From Microvirga pakistanensis (GTDB lineage: Bacteria > Pseudomonadota > Alphaproteobacteria > Rhizobiales > Beijerinckiaceae), in assembly GCF_004458765.1 (NCBI RefSeq), contig NZ_SPJX01000640.1:381-50716 (forward strand): a stretch of DNA of 50,336 nucleotides, given 5' to 3'. The notes beneath the pieces are model-generated. The model made no database searches. It saw only the letters and a list, made by a program, of their open reading frames with translations, and had not been told where the DNA came from. The number at the start of each line of letters is the position of its first letter. Within the stretch, counting starts at the first letter, position 1. Positions 25,804-34,582 of the stretch are shown one piece after another. Made by a program: the position numbers and the translations under genes.

Positions 25804-26943
25804 TTACTTTGCGAAGACATGAAGATCCTTCGCATTCCACCCGAGATGAACGATGTCACCCGGGCCGAATTGGAGATGACCGACAGGATCATGATCGAAG
25901 ACTTTCATGAGTACGTCGCCAAGCTCCGCCACCTTGATTTCGTAAACGATGCGCTCGCCTTCGAAGATCGCGTCGTTGACCTGTCCTCTCACTTGCGTTT
26001 CCAGCTTGCCGAGCCTGTCCTGTGACGGGGCGATACGAACCTGCTCAGCTCGGATGGCGCATGTGCAGCGAGCAGCCTGCGCCAGGCCGGCACTGCCTGC
26101 CGCCAGGACGCCGACGAGCTCACGCCCCTTGCAGGTGAGAGTGACAGTGCTTCCGTTGGCGGAGACGGCGACGGCTTCGATGAAGTTCGTCACACCGATG
26201 AAGTGGGCGACGAAAGGGTTTTCGGGCGCCCGGTAGGCCCGCACCGGTTGTGCCTTTTGCTGGATGGCACCATCGTTCATGATAATGATCTCGTCGGATA
26301 CGACCAAGGCCTCACGCTGGTCGTGTGTGACATTGATCGTTGTGACACCGAGCTCTTTCTGGATCCGCCGGAACTCCAGTTGCATCTCCTCTCGGAGCTT
26401 GACGTCCAGAGCCGCCAGTGGCTCGTCAAGCAGGAGAAGATCCGGCTCGAACACGAGCGCCCTGGCAATAGCGACGCGTTGCTGCTGCCCTCCTGAAAGC
26501 TCGTGGATCCTGCGAGTTCCGTAACCTCCAAGTTTGACAAGCTCCAGATAGCGCTCCACCTGCTTGCCGATGTTGCGGGCGTCATGCCGGCGCATCTTGA
26601 GCGGGAACGCAACGTTCTCCGCGGCTGTCATGTGAGGAAAAAGCGCGAGTTTCTGGAAGACCATCCCGATCGCGCGTTTGTACGGCGGGACGGCGTTGAC
26701 CGGCTGGCCGTTAATGAAGATCTCGCCCACTGTGGGCTTCTCAAAGCCCGCGATGAGCCGAAGGAGGGTGGTCTTGCCAGAGCCCGAAGGGCCGAGGATC
26801 GTCAGAAACTTGCCCTTAGGCAGATCGAAGGATGTATCTTTTACCGCTTGGAAATCTCCGAAGGTCATCCCAACGTTTCTCACGGAAACAGCAATCGGAG
26901 TTACAGAGTTCTGTGCTCTGCTCGCCATTGCGGTAAAGCTCAC
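25804..26943 (-). CDS. ABC transporter ATP-binding protein (PotA-like)
   Basis: A 379-residue ATPase of the CUT1/PotA type. It has Walker A GPSGSGKTT, Q-loop MVFQKLALFPH, signature LSGGQQQRVAIARAL, Walker B LLLLDEP and the H-loop NVTHDQ, then a TOBE_2 regulatory domain in the last ~110 residues. The GTG at 26943 is preferred over the ATG five codons on, because AGGGAG stands about 6 bases before it. First gene of the importer operon; the promoter should lie in 26,944-27,165. Confidence 0.9.
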   Translation of the reverse strand: MSFTAMASRAQNSVTPIAVSVRNVGMTFGDFQAVKDTSFDLPKGKFLTILGPSGSGKTTLLRLIAGFEKPTVGEIFINGQPVNAVPPYKRAIGMVFQKLALFPHMTAAENVAFPLKMRRHDARNIGKQVERYLELVKLGGYGTRRIHELSGGQQQRVAIARALVFEPDLLLLDEPLAALDVKLREEMQLEFRRIQKELGVTTINVTHDQREALVVSDEIIIMNDGAIQQKAQPVRAYRAPENPFVAHFIGVTNFIEAVAVSANGSTVTLTCKGRELVGVLAAGSAGLAQAARCTCAIRAEQVRIAPSQDRLGKLETQVRGQVNDAIFEGERIVYEIKVAELGDVLMKVFDHDPVGHLQFGPGDIVHLGWNAKDLHVFAK

Positions 26944-27165
26944 ATCACTCTCCCTAGTTACCCTCGTTACGACCAAATCCTTTGAATGCTGAAGAAGGCT
27001 GCAGGATAGAAATCCTGGCAAACTGTATCCTCAAGCGTCCATTCGATACCATGTTACGGGCACAAGCATCTCCGGCCCTCTAGCGCATCTGCTAAGACGC
27101 CCACCATGTATTGTCGAGACCGGTCTGTGATTTTCTCATCCGGCGAGCCGCCTTCAAGCTGGGCG

Positions 27166-27948
27166 TCAGATCGAGGCTAAGAAGCCGCCATCCACCGGGA
27201 TGCAGTGGCCTGTCACGTACGCAGCGGCGTCGCTGCACAGAAATACGGCGACGCCGCCGATATCGGCGAGTTCTCCGAAGCGGCCCTGAGGTATCTTCGC
27301 CAGCATGCGATCCTGCCAATCCTGATCTGCATAAAACACCTCGGTCATGCTGGTTCGAAAATAACCGGGAGCGATCGCATTCACCCTTATGTTGTCGGGA
27401 GCCCATTCAGCAGCCAAAGCCTTCGTCATGCCAAGCAATCCAGCCTTCGAGGAGCCATAAGGGACTGCGGTTGGAACACCAACATAGGATGTGAGCGAGC
27501 ACAGATTGACAATCGACCCGCTCTTCTGGCTCGACATGATTCGGCCTGCCGCCTGAGAACAAAAAAACGCACCCTTCAGGTTCGTGGAAACGATGCTCTC
27601 CCATAGGGCTTCGTCGACTTCCAGTGACGGCCTGATGTTTTCGAAGCCGGCGTTGTTCACGAGGATGTCCAGTCCACCGAGCGCCTCAGATGCCACCTGA
27701 ATCGCGCTCGAACAGGATGCGACATTTCGGACATCCTGCTCGTAGGCAAAGCAGCGCCGCCCGAGGGCCCGAACCTGATCAGATGTTTCCGCGAGAGATG
27801 AGAGCGACCGCGAGGTGATGGCGACGTCCGCCCCTGCCTGGGCGAGCGCTACAGCGATTGCTTGGCCCAGTCCTCGACTTGCACCTGTGACGACCGCGCG
27901 GCGACCGCTGAGATCGAAAATGTCTCGGCTCGGCATTTTCCCTCTCAT
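27166..27948 (-). CDS. Short-chain dehydrogenase/reductase (gluconate-5-dehydrogenase-like)
   Basis: A 260-residue classical SDR. TGASRGLG at residues 21-28 binds the cofactor, NNAG is present, and the catalytic Ser151, Tyr164 and Lys168 (YGSSKAG) are complete. The C terminus has YVTGHCIPVDGGF. The start could be residue 5 (ATG 27936). It is upstream of, and in the same direction as, the polyamine-type importer operon, separated by about 220 bases, and is probably part of the same catabolic unit. Substrate unknown. Confidence 0.85.
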   Translation of the reverse strand: MRGKMPSRDIFDLSGRRAVVTGASRGLGQAIAVALAQAGADVAITSRSLSSLAETSDQVRALGRRCFAYEQDVRNVASCSSAIQVASEALGGLDILVNNAGFENIRPSLEVDEALWESIVSTNLKGAFFCSQAAGRIMSSQKSGSIVNLCSLTSYVGVPTAVPYGSSKAGLLGMTKALAAEWAPDNIRVNAIAPGYFRTSMTEVFYADQDWQDRMLAKIPQGRFGELADIGGVAVFLCSDAAAYVTGHCIPVDGGFLASI

Positions 27949-28210
27949 CTTCTATCCTTGGCGGAAAACAAAACATCTTTAGTGAAACATGTCTATACAT
28001 AAGTTCGTGGATGTGAGGCTCGAGTGACCGGCACTCTTAGTCCGGAAATTCTCTGTCGAGATCAGGCACCCAGTTTGAAATCATCGAACGAAGTCCTGAT
28101 GATCAGCGAAGGAGACAGTGAAATGATGTTACGGGCCACGGTTCAACGATTCTCTCGATAGATGGAAAGCGTCACCAACCCCGCAGCGCGGGCCGCCGAA
28201 CGGCCTTCTC

Positions 28211-28476
28211 AAGATTTGGGGTGATGAGTTCGGCCTGTCCCTCCGGTCACGACACTCATTACGCCGCTGAAACCCTATGCCAGCGTCTGATCGCGGCCGT
28301 GAGGAATCTGAGCCTGAGCTGGAACGGGCAGCATTTTGCCGCCGGCATCGGCGTCGCTCAACTTAATGAAAAGTACGCCTCGATCAAAGTTCGTCGTGCA
28401 CTAGGCGTCCGAGACCTGCTATGCAGCCAAGCGTGCCGGTCGCAAGTGCGTCAAGATCCATGCTGCCGCTCTGTAG
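28211..28476 (+). pseudogene. Remnant of a GGDEF (diguanylate cyclase) domain, frameshifted
   Basis: Pieces of one GGDEF domain appear in order in several frames. At 28211-28231 the DNA reads as a GGDEF signature with one G missing from a G-run (SRFG, then GDEF). Next come CQRLIAAVRNLSLSWNG and HFAAGIGVAQLNEKY in a second frame. CYAAKRAGRKCVKIH ends at a stop at 28474-28476. The order and spacing match the C-terminal half of a diguanylate cyclase. The N-terminal part is gone and the gene cannot make an active enzyme. Confidence 0.75.
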
Positions 28477-28677
28477 CGCACCTGGAAGTTTATCTCCGCC
28501 GTGATGAGAAGTGGCGGCGTGAGACCCGCCGCATCAGCACGATCTCACCCACCTTTTCATCCTGATCAGTCTCCTGCCCTTTTCGGAATGCTGCCCGATC
28601 GGGATCGTCAGGGGCACGTCATCGAACCACCGTCAATGGAAGTCCCGCACCCGGGCGGGACTCCAATCCGCGTCTGA
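28477..28677. terminator. nirC 3' region with a hairpin at 28641-28662
   Basis: AGTCCCGC and GCGGGACT form a perfect 8-bp stem with a 6-base loop, 15 bases beyond the nirC stop on the minus strand. There is no clear T-run. It is the likely end of the nirB-nirD-nirC transcript. The rest of this short stretch shows no gene. Confidence 0.5.
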
Positions 28678-29523
28678 TCACTCGGCCGGGACAGCGGCCA
28701 TGCCCACTCGGAGATCGGCTTTGCGCTTCGCGCCGGTGCGCATATGGGTCGAATAGAGGGTCAATCCGACGAAGGCGAGGCCACCGACAAGATTGCCGAT
28801 AACGGTGGGGATCTCGTTCCAGATCAGATAATCCATAACCGAGAAGTTGCCGCCGAGCAGGAGGCCTGAAGGAAAGAGGAACATGTTGACGATGGAATGT
28901 TCGAAACCCATGTAGAAGAACAACATAATCGGCATCCACATGGCGACCACCTTGCCAGAGACCGAGGTCGAGATCATCGCGCCGACCACGCCGGTCGCCA
29001 CCATCCAATTGCAGAGCACCCCGCGGATGAAGAGCGTGAGCATGCCCGCTGCGCCATGGGACGCGTATCCTACTGTGCGGCCCTCCCCGATCACGCCGAT
29101 TTTCTGCCCGACCGCATCGGGCGCCTGGGTGAAGCCGAACGTGAAGATGATCGCCATCATCACCGCTACCGTGAAGGCGCCCGCGAAGTTTCCGACGAAG
29201 ACCAGGCCCCAATTACGCAGGATAGCGGCCACGGTCACGCCGGGCCGCTTATCGATGAGAGCAAGGGGAGCGAGCATGAAGACGCCGGTGAGCAAGTCGA
29301 AGCCCATCAGGTAGAGCATGCAGAAGCCCACCGGAAACAGGATTGCGCCGGCGAGCGGCTGACCGGTCTGGACGTTGATGGTGACTGCGAAGGCGGCGGC
29401 AAGCGCCAGAATGGCGCCGGCCATATAAGCTCGGATCACCGTGTCCCGAGTCGACATGAAAATCTTGGATTCGCCGGCATCGACCATCTTGGTGACGAAT
29501 TCGGCAGGTGCGAGGTAAGCCAT
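28678..29523 (-). CDS. nirC: Formate/nitrite transporter family channel, probable nitrite transporter
   Basis: A 281-residue FNT-family membrane protein with six expected membrane helices. Family segments include LAPAEFVTKMVDAG near the N terminus, VGFCMLYLMGFDLLTGVFML, WGLVFVGNFAGA, and FYMGFEHSIVNMFLFPSGLL with the conserved central histidine region. It follows nirD by 87 bases on the same strand, so nitrite rather than formate is the inferred substrate: it would bring in nitrite, or balance it, for the NirBD reductase. Confidence 0.88.
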   Translation of the reverse strand: MAYLAPAEFVTKMVDAGESKIFMSTRDTVIRAYMAGAILALAAAFAVTINVQTGQPLAGAILFPVGFCMLYLMGFDLLTGVFMLAPLALIDKRPGVTVAAILRNWGLVFVGNFAGAFTVAVMMAIIFTFGFTQAPDAVGQKIGVIGEGRTVGYASHGAAGMLTLFIRGVLCNWMVATGVVGAMISTSVSGKVVAMWMPIMLFFYMGFEHSIVNMFLFPSGLLLGGNFSVMDYLIWNEIPTVIGNLVGGLAFVGLTLYSTHMRTGAKRKADLRVGMAAVPAE

Positions 29524-29610
29524 CGAAGTTCCTTTCCCTGAATGCGGTGCAGCCGAAGTTCAGCAAGTGGCTGCAATGGTGGTCGTGCCCGAATGAGCCT
29601 GTGGTGGCAT

Positions 29611-29943
29611 TTACGCTGCTCTGGCCATGAGGGCGGAGGCTGCGAGCAGGATGCGCGCGCCGTTGATCCGCAGCGGAATCTTGTGGGCGCATCCTTGATC
29701 CGCGCCCTGCGCCTCGCCGCTCTCTAGGCTGATCACCCAGTTGTGCAGCGGACAAGTCACGGAATGGCCGTGCACGATGCCCTGCGACAGGGGACCGCCC
29801 CTGTGAGGACAGCGATCCCGAAGTGCGAAGAGTGTTCCGTCCGCCGCCTTGAACACCGCGATATTCCCTCCGGGCGCCTGCACGACGCGCGATCCGAGAG
29901 CCGGCACGTCGTCGACTGCTCCTACATCCATCCATTCGCTCAT
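29611..29943 (-). CDS. nirD: Nitrite reductase (NADH) small subunit
   Basis: A 110-residue Rieske-type [2Fe-2S] protein. The cluster ligands are Cys45 and His47 in RCPHRGG, and Cys64 and His67 in CPLHNW. Not all NirD proteins keep these ligands; here they are complete. It starts inside the nirB stop region (ATGA, 4-base overlap), so the two subunits are translationally coupled. It works with NirB to reduce nitrite to ammonium in the cytoplasm. The frame is open further upstream but ATG 29943 gives the family N terminus. Confidence 0.92.
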   Translation of the reverse strand: MSEWMDVGAVDDVPALGSRVVQAPGGNIAVFKAADGTLFALRDRCPHRGGPLSQGIVHGHSVTCPLHNWVISLESGEAQGADQGCAHKIPLRINGARILLAASALMARAA

Positions 29944-32390
29944 TCCGCCGCCTCCGCCAAAGTGAAGTTCGCCATGGGGTTGAATTCGTGCGCATCGCGT
30001 CCGGCCGCACGTTCGGCCCACGGGTCGACCTGCGCCCTGCGCTGCGAGATTTCGAAGCGCTCGAAGAGAGCACGGCGCTTCTCGCTTTCATCAACCACGA
30101 TCGCGCGGATCGCATCCAGGCCGACACGGTCGGCCCATTTGTACATGCGCTCTAGATAGCGGCCCTGCTCGCGATAGAGCTGTGTCAGGGCCACGATGAC
30201 CTCGATGCACTCGTCTTCCTCCGCAACCTTGCAGAGCAGTTGCGTGCCTTTGATGTGCAGGCCGGCCGCACCTGCAAAATGGATCTCGAACCCTGAATCA
30301 ACGCAGATTACGCCCACATCCTTGCACGTCGCCTCGGCGCAGTTTCGCGGGCAGCCCGAGACGCCCATCTTGACTTTCGCGGGCGTCCAAGAGCCCCACA
30401 TGAACTTCTCGATCTTGATGCCGAGACCCGTAGAATCCTGCGTCCCGAAGCGGCACCATTCCTTGCCGACGCACGTCTTCACCGTGCGCAACCCCTTGGC
30501 GTAGGCATGCCCCGAGACCATTCCGGCCTGGTTGAGGTCGGCCCAGACGGCGGGAAGGTCCTCCTTGCGTACGCCTAGGAGATCGATGCGCTGACCACCC
30601 GTCACCTTCACGGTCGGGATATTATATCTCTCCGCGACGTCCGCGATCGCGCGAAGTTCCCGTGGATTGGTGAGGCCGCCCCACATGCGCGGAACGACCG
30701 AGTATGTGCCGTCCTTCTGGATGTTGGCGTGAACGCGTTCGTTGATGTAGCGGGAGCGGCCGTCGTCCTCGTACTCCTCCGGCCACTCGCACAGAAGATA
30801 ATAGTTCAGAGCCGGGCGGCACTTGGCACACCCGCAGGAGGTCTTCCACCCGAGTTCCTGCATGACCGCCGGGATCGATGTCAGCTTCGCCGCTCGGATG
30901 AGACGACGCACCTCGTCATGGTCGAAGTCGGTGCAGCCGCACATGGGATCGGTGGCGACACGGGAGAACTTGTCCCCGAGGGCCAGCGCCATCACCTGCT
31001 CGACCAGGCCGGTGCAGGTTCCGCAGGACGCCGAGGCCTTAGTATGAGCCCGCACGTCGGCGAGGGTGGACAGGCCTTTGTCGTTGATCGTCTGAACGAT
31101 CTTGCCTTTGCACACGCCGTTGCAGCCACAGATCTCCGCATTGTCCGGCAAGGCGGCGACAGAGGCCACCGGATCGAGCGCCGCGCCTCCCCCATAGGAT
31201 TGGCCGAAGATCAGCGTGTCGCGCAGGTCCGACATGTCGGTTTCCTGGCGCATGAGATCGAAGAACCACGCACCGTCCGCCGTTTCACCATAGAGAACCA
31301 CGCCGACGATACGGTCGTTCCTGAGGACGACGCGCTTGTAGATCCCGCGGGCCACGTCGCGCAAGACGATGTCCTGCGTGTCGCTGGCTTCGCTGAAATC
31401 CCCTGCCGAGAAGAGGTCGATGCCGGTGACCTTCAGCCTCGTTGCCGTGACGGATCCGGCATAAGCGGCCGTTAAATCGCCTGCGAGCTGCGCGGCAACC
31501 ACCTTCGCCATCTCGTAGAGCGGTGCGACGAGACCGTAGCAGGTTCCCCGATGCTCCACGCATTCACCGACGGCGAAAACGTTGGGATCGCTGGTGCGCA
31601 TGTCGTCGCCGACGATGACGCCCCTGTTCGTCTCTAACCCCGTCTCCTTGGCGAGAACTGCGTTGGGTCTGATGCCGACAGCCATGACGACCATATCGGC
31701 GGGAAGCTCGGTGCCGTCATCGAGCATGACCCCGGTGACATGCGTTTCGCCGAGAATCGTTCGGGTGTTCGCGTTGCAGCGAACCGCGATGCCACGCTCC
31801 TCCATCGCGCGGCCCAGGAGATACCCAGCCGATGGATCGAGCTGGCGCTCCATCAAGGTCGACATGAGGTGGAGGACGGTCACGTCCATGCCCTGCGCCT
31901 TCAGGCCCGCAGCAGCTTCGAGCCCGAGGAGGCCGCCGCCGATGACAATGGCCCGCCCTCCCCTTCGCGCCGCAGCCAGCATAGTGTTGACATCATCCAG
32001 ATCGCGGTAAGTGACCACTCCGGGCAAGCTCGCCCCTGGAACGGGAACGATGAACGGCAGCGAGCCTGTCGCAATCAGAAGCTGATCGTAGTCCGCCGTT
32101 GTTCCGTCGGCGGCCCTTACGCATTTCGCGTCACGATCGATCTGCACAATCTGCTTGCCGCGATTTAGGGTGATCCCATGGGCCTCATACCACGCGTCGT
32201 CATGGATGATGATGTCCTCGTAGCCCTTCTCGCCCGACAGGACCGGCGAGAGCATGATGCGATTGTAGTTGACGCGCGGCTCAGCGCCGAAAATGGTGAC
32301 TTCGTATAGATCGGGAGCGCGATCGAATATCTCCTCCAGCACACGGCCTGCAGCCATACCGTTTCCGATGACGACGAGCTTCTTGGGCAT
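29940..32390 (-). CDS. nirB: Assimilatory nitrite reductase (NADH) large subunit
   Basis: An 816-residue siroheme protein that reduces nitrite to ammonium with NADH. The N terminus VIGNGMAAGRVLEE is the FAD site, with a second dinucleotide fold AIVIGGGLLGLEAA. Two BFD-like [2Fe-2S] regions follow (CGCNGVCKG and CGTCTG; CGCTDF and CGCAKC). The siroheme/4Fe-4S ligands are Cys640, Cys646, Cys680 and Cys684 (CVGKEWC, GCPRNC). ATG 32390 is the family start. Its 5' leader carries ANTAR-type hairpins, so expression is probably controlled by NasT antitermination. Confidence 0.95.
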   Translation of the reverse strand: MPKKLVVIGNGMAAGRVLEEIFDRAPDLYEVTIFGAEPRVNYNRIMLSPVLSGEKGYEDIIIHDDAWYEAHGITLNRGKQIVQIDRDAKCVRAADGTTADYDQLLIATGSLPFIVPVPGASLPGVVTYRDLDDVNTMLAAARRGGRAIVIGGGLLGLEAAAGLKAQGMDVTVLHLMSTLMERQLDPSAGYLLGRAMEERGIAVRCNANTRTILGETHVTGVMLDDGTELPADMVVMAVGIRPNAVLAKETGLETNRGVIVGDDMRTSDPNVFAVGECVEHRGTCYGLVAPLYEMAKVVAAQLAGDLTAAYAGSVTATRLKVTGIDLFSAGDFSEASDTQDIVLRDVARGIYKRVVLRNDRIVGVVLYGETADGAWFFDLMRQETDMSDLRDTLIFGQSYGGGAALDPVASVAALPDNAEICGCNGVCKGKIVQTINDKGLSTLADVRAHTKASASCGTCTGLVEQVMALALGDKFSRVATDPMCGCTDFDHDEVRRLIRAAKLTSIPAVMQELGWKTSCGCAKCRPALNYYLLCEWPEEYEDDGRSRYINERVHANIQKDGTYSVVPRMWGGLTNPRELRAIADVAERYNIPTVKVTGGQRIDLLGVRKEDLPAVWADLNQAGMVSGHAYAKGLRTVKTCVGKEWCRFGTQDSTGLGIKIEKFMWGSWTPAKVKMGVSGCPRNCAEATCKDVGVICVDSGFEIHFAGAAGLHIKGTQLLCKVAEEDECIEVIVALTQLYREQGRYLERMYKWADRVGLDAIRAIVVDESEKRRALFERFEISQRRAQVDPWAERAAGRDAHEFNPMANFTLAEAAE

Positions 32391-32507
32391 CCCAGTCTCC
32401 CTGAGAATGTAGAAAATCGACGGCGTCTCCCTGACACGATGATGCAAGCACGATATCGCCGCCTGAAGTGACCACGTGCGGCTTGCGCAGCACCCAATCG
32501 ATTCATG

Positions 32508-32604
32508 CGACGTCGTTGTCGGAGCAATGCCGGATGAGAGGCAAACAGTCTGACATCCCTGGTCAGACGGTCGAGCGAGGTCTTTGGACTTCGTTGTCGC
32601 GACC
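32508..32604 (-). promoter_or_regulatory. NasT-type antitermination leader of nirB
   Basis: On the minus strand the leader contains hairpin P1 (GAC-AACGAA-GTC, closed by outer GGTC/GACC, 32579-32604), a 7-bp hairpin GTCTGAC/GTCAGAC (32548-32568), a TGCC/GGCA hairpin and P2 (CGAC-AACGAC-GTCG, 32508-32521). P1 and P2 hexaloops have A at position 1 and G at position 4, the rule for RNA bound by ANTAR proteins such as EutV and NasR. P2 is identical in the cysG leader. A classical terminator with a T-run was not seen after P2. Confidence 0.65.
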
Positions 32605-32618
32605 CGCGTTGGTCTTGA

Positions 32619-32663
32619 AAATTAACGAGTGCACGCATTTTGCTCAAGGAGATAATTTGAGCA
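32619..32663 (-). promoter_or_regulatory. nirB promoter with inverted repeat TGCTCAA-N9-TTGAGCA
   Basis: A perfect 7-bp inverted repeat (32641-32663) includes a -35 like TTGAGC (32642-32647), 17 bases from a -10 like TAATTT (32619-32624). Transcription would begin just before hairpin P1. The same repeat, with one mismatch, lies before cysG. The rest of the 32,391-32,848 gap shows no gene. Confidence 0.55.
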
Positions 32664-32848
32664 CAGTGGCTAACATGCGGTCAGCCCCATGCCCTTGGAC
32701 TGATCAGCGTGACCGTTTACGTTTGCTGATAATCCTTCCCAGCAAAGGAAGAGCACACAGGTTGCTAGGCCCGGATCGAAGATTTGCCGGTTCTCACTCT
32801 TATCGATAAACTCCAGTCAACCCTCGGACATTCCTGCCTTGTCTCGTC

Positions 32849-33754
32849 ATGAATATTTTCGTCTTCGGAGCCGGTTACACGGCACAGCAATTTATCGGCA
32901 CCTACCGCCAATACTTCGAGCGGATCGGCGGCACCTTTCGCTCCGATAGGAAGGCGGAAGCCTTGAGGGCCGCCGGGATTGTTCCCTCCTTCTTCGATGG
33001 AGAAAGATATGATCCCGCCATTCTCGCCGAGATAGGCCGCGCCGATGCCCTGCTCGTGGCAATACCGCCCGCCTTCGGATCCGATCCCGTCCTGAGATCG
33101 CTTCTCGATGCCATCACGTCGGCCCCTCGCCTGCGCTGGATCGGATATCTTTCGACCGTCGGCGTCTACGGTGACGTCGCCGGCGCATGGGTCGACGAGA
33201 ATACGTCGCTGAGCCCTGTCAACGAGCGCTCGCGTCATCGAATCGCCGCCGAGGGGCAATGGCTCGATCTCGGAAAGGACGCAGCCTTCTCGGTCCAGAT
33301 CTTCCGCTTGGCTGGCATCTACGGGCCAGGACGCAACGCTCTCCTGAAACTCGCGGAAGGAACGGCTCAGCGGCTCATCAAGCCCGGACAGGTTTTCAAC
33401 CGAATCCATACCGCCGATATCGCGCAGGTCCTTATGGCGTCCATCGATCGCCCGAACCGCAACGCGGTCTACAACGTCGCCGATGACGAGCCCAGCCCTC
33501 CCCAGGACGTGGTGACGTATGCGGCTCACCTGCTGGGGCTTGAGCCACCCGCGGAGGTCCCGTTCGCAACAGCCGATCTCAGTCCCATGGCCCGCTCCTT
33601 CTACCAGGACAACAAGCGGGTTCGGAATACCCGCATCAAGAGCGAGCTGGGGGTGAAACTTCTCTATCCCACCTATCGCGAAGGTCTCGAGGCGCTCCAT
33701 GCCGACGGTGAGGGTGTCAGGGCACTGGCTGCAAAGGTCGGACGGGAGGCGTAG
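32849..33754 (+). CDS. NAD-dependent epimerase/dehydratase-family protein (YeeZ-like extended SDR)
   Basis: A 301-residue NAD(P)-binding protein. The N-terminal MNIFVFGAGYTAQQFI is a GxGxxxxx nucleotide-binding motif. GYLSTVGVYGD and RLAGIYGPGRNALLKL are typical extended-SDR segments. The Tyr-x3-Lys pair of active epimerases is not obvious, as in YeeZ-type proteins. It is the only plus-strand gene within the nitrite/siroheme region and runs head-on into the hemD-like gene with a 38-bp overlap. Such genes are often found beside hemD/cysG in this group, but no function is established. Confidence 0.75.
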   Translation: MNIFVFGAGYTAQQFIGTYRQYFERIGGTFRSDRKAEALRAAGIVPSFFDGERYDPAILAEIGRADALLVAIPPAFGSDPVLRSLLDAITSAPRLRWIGYLSTVGVYGDVAGAWVDENTSLSPVNERSRHRIAAEGQWLDLGKDAAFSVQIFRLAGIYGPGRNALLKLAEGTAQRLIKPGQVFNRIHTADIAQVLMASIDRPNRNAVYNVADDEPSPPQDVVTYAAHLLGLEPPAEVPFATADLSPMARSFYQDNKRVRNTRIKSELGVKLLYPTYREGLEALHADGEGVRALAAKVGREA

Positions 33755-34565
33755 TGCTCGCGTCGGAAGCCAGCCTCCTGCCGAGTGCCACGACCATAGG
33801 CTTGAGATGGAAGCTGTCCTTCGGCATCACCGAAACAGGCCAGCCCTCTTCTTCGACGGCCTGCGCGGTGACCGGGCCAACAGCGGCAATCGTAGCCCTC
33901 TGCATCGCCGCATTGAATTCCGTTGTCCGGCCGATCCGTCGCGCGACGTCTTGAAGCCGACGCACCTGCGCCGTGCTGGTGAAGGCGATCATGTCGATAG
34001 CCCCCGTGATGAGATCCTCGATAAGGCGGGCAACCTGCTCGTCCTCCTCCTCGGAGGCATAGCGGTAGCAGAGAACGGGGTCGGCCTTGGCGCCAGCCTC
34101 TCGCAGACATGCGGTCAGCAGATGCTCGCCTCCGGGATAAAGCTGCACGCCGACACAACTGCCTTTCAGCTCCAACGCAGACAGGGTCGCCATCAATCCG
34201 GCGGTAGTGGGGGCCGCGGCCGTGATGTCCGGAGCAAGACCGATGCTCCGCAGGACCTTGGCGGGCTTCGGTCCACGGACGATCTTGCGCGTCCGCCGAA
34301 GGCCGGCAATCACCTCGGCCTCGATCCCGCTGCGCCGCGCGAGCCCCAGGAGACGACTTAGTCCCTCCCCCGTGTAGATAACGAGGCTGTCGTGCCGCCC
34401 CTCGGCGAGCCGCCTGATCCATGCCTGAACAGGTGCGGCATCCTCCACATCGTGGATCGACACCAACGGGCAGCGAACAGCAATAGCGCCGTTCCGTTCG
34501 AGCATGTTCGCGAACAGATCGAGCTCGCGGCTTTCCGGCACGGCGATCCTTCGTCCCTGCAGCAT
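33717..34565 (-). CDS. hemD: Uroporphyrinogen-III synthase family protein
   Basis: A 282-residue HemD-family protein that would close hydroxymethylbilane into uroporphyrinogen III, the precursor of siroheme. The family is weakly conserved. Supporting segments are RRIAVPESRELDLFANMLERNG, DSLVIYTGEGLSRLLGLA, DMIAFTSTAQVRRLQDVA and IAAVGPVTAQAVEEEGWPV. The ATG at 34565 follows AAAGGAC. It begins 17 bases after cysG ends, suggesting one transcript devoted to siroheme for NirB. The genome is likely to have another hemD for heme; that is inference. Confidence 0.8.
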   Translation of the reverse strand: MLQGRRIAVPESRELDLFANMLERNGAIAVRCPLVSIHDVEDAAPVQAWIRRLAEGRHDSLVIYTGEGLSRLLGLARRSGIEAEVIAGLRRTRKIVRGPKPAKVLRSIGLAPDITAAAPTTAGLMATLSALELKGSCVGVQLYPGGEHLLTACLREAGAKADPVLCYRYASEEEDEQVARLIEDLITGAIDMIAFTSTAQVRRLQDVARRIGRTTEFNAAMQRATIAAVGPVTAQAVEEEGWPVSVMPKDSFHLKPMVVALGRRLASDASTTPPVRPLQPVP

Positions 34566-34582
34566 GATCCGTCGTCCTTTGC

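Noticed and set aside
28211..28565. An intact small gene of 114 codons
   Set aside because: Its middle matches a GGDEF domain only in part, and the rest of the domain is found in other frames, so it is a decayed gene.
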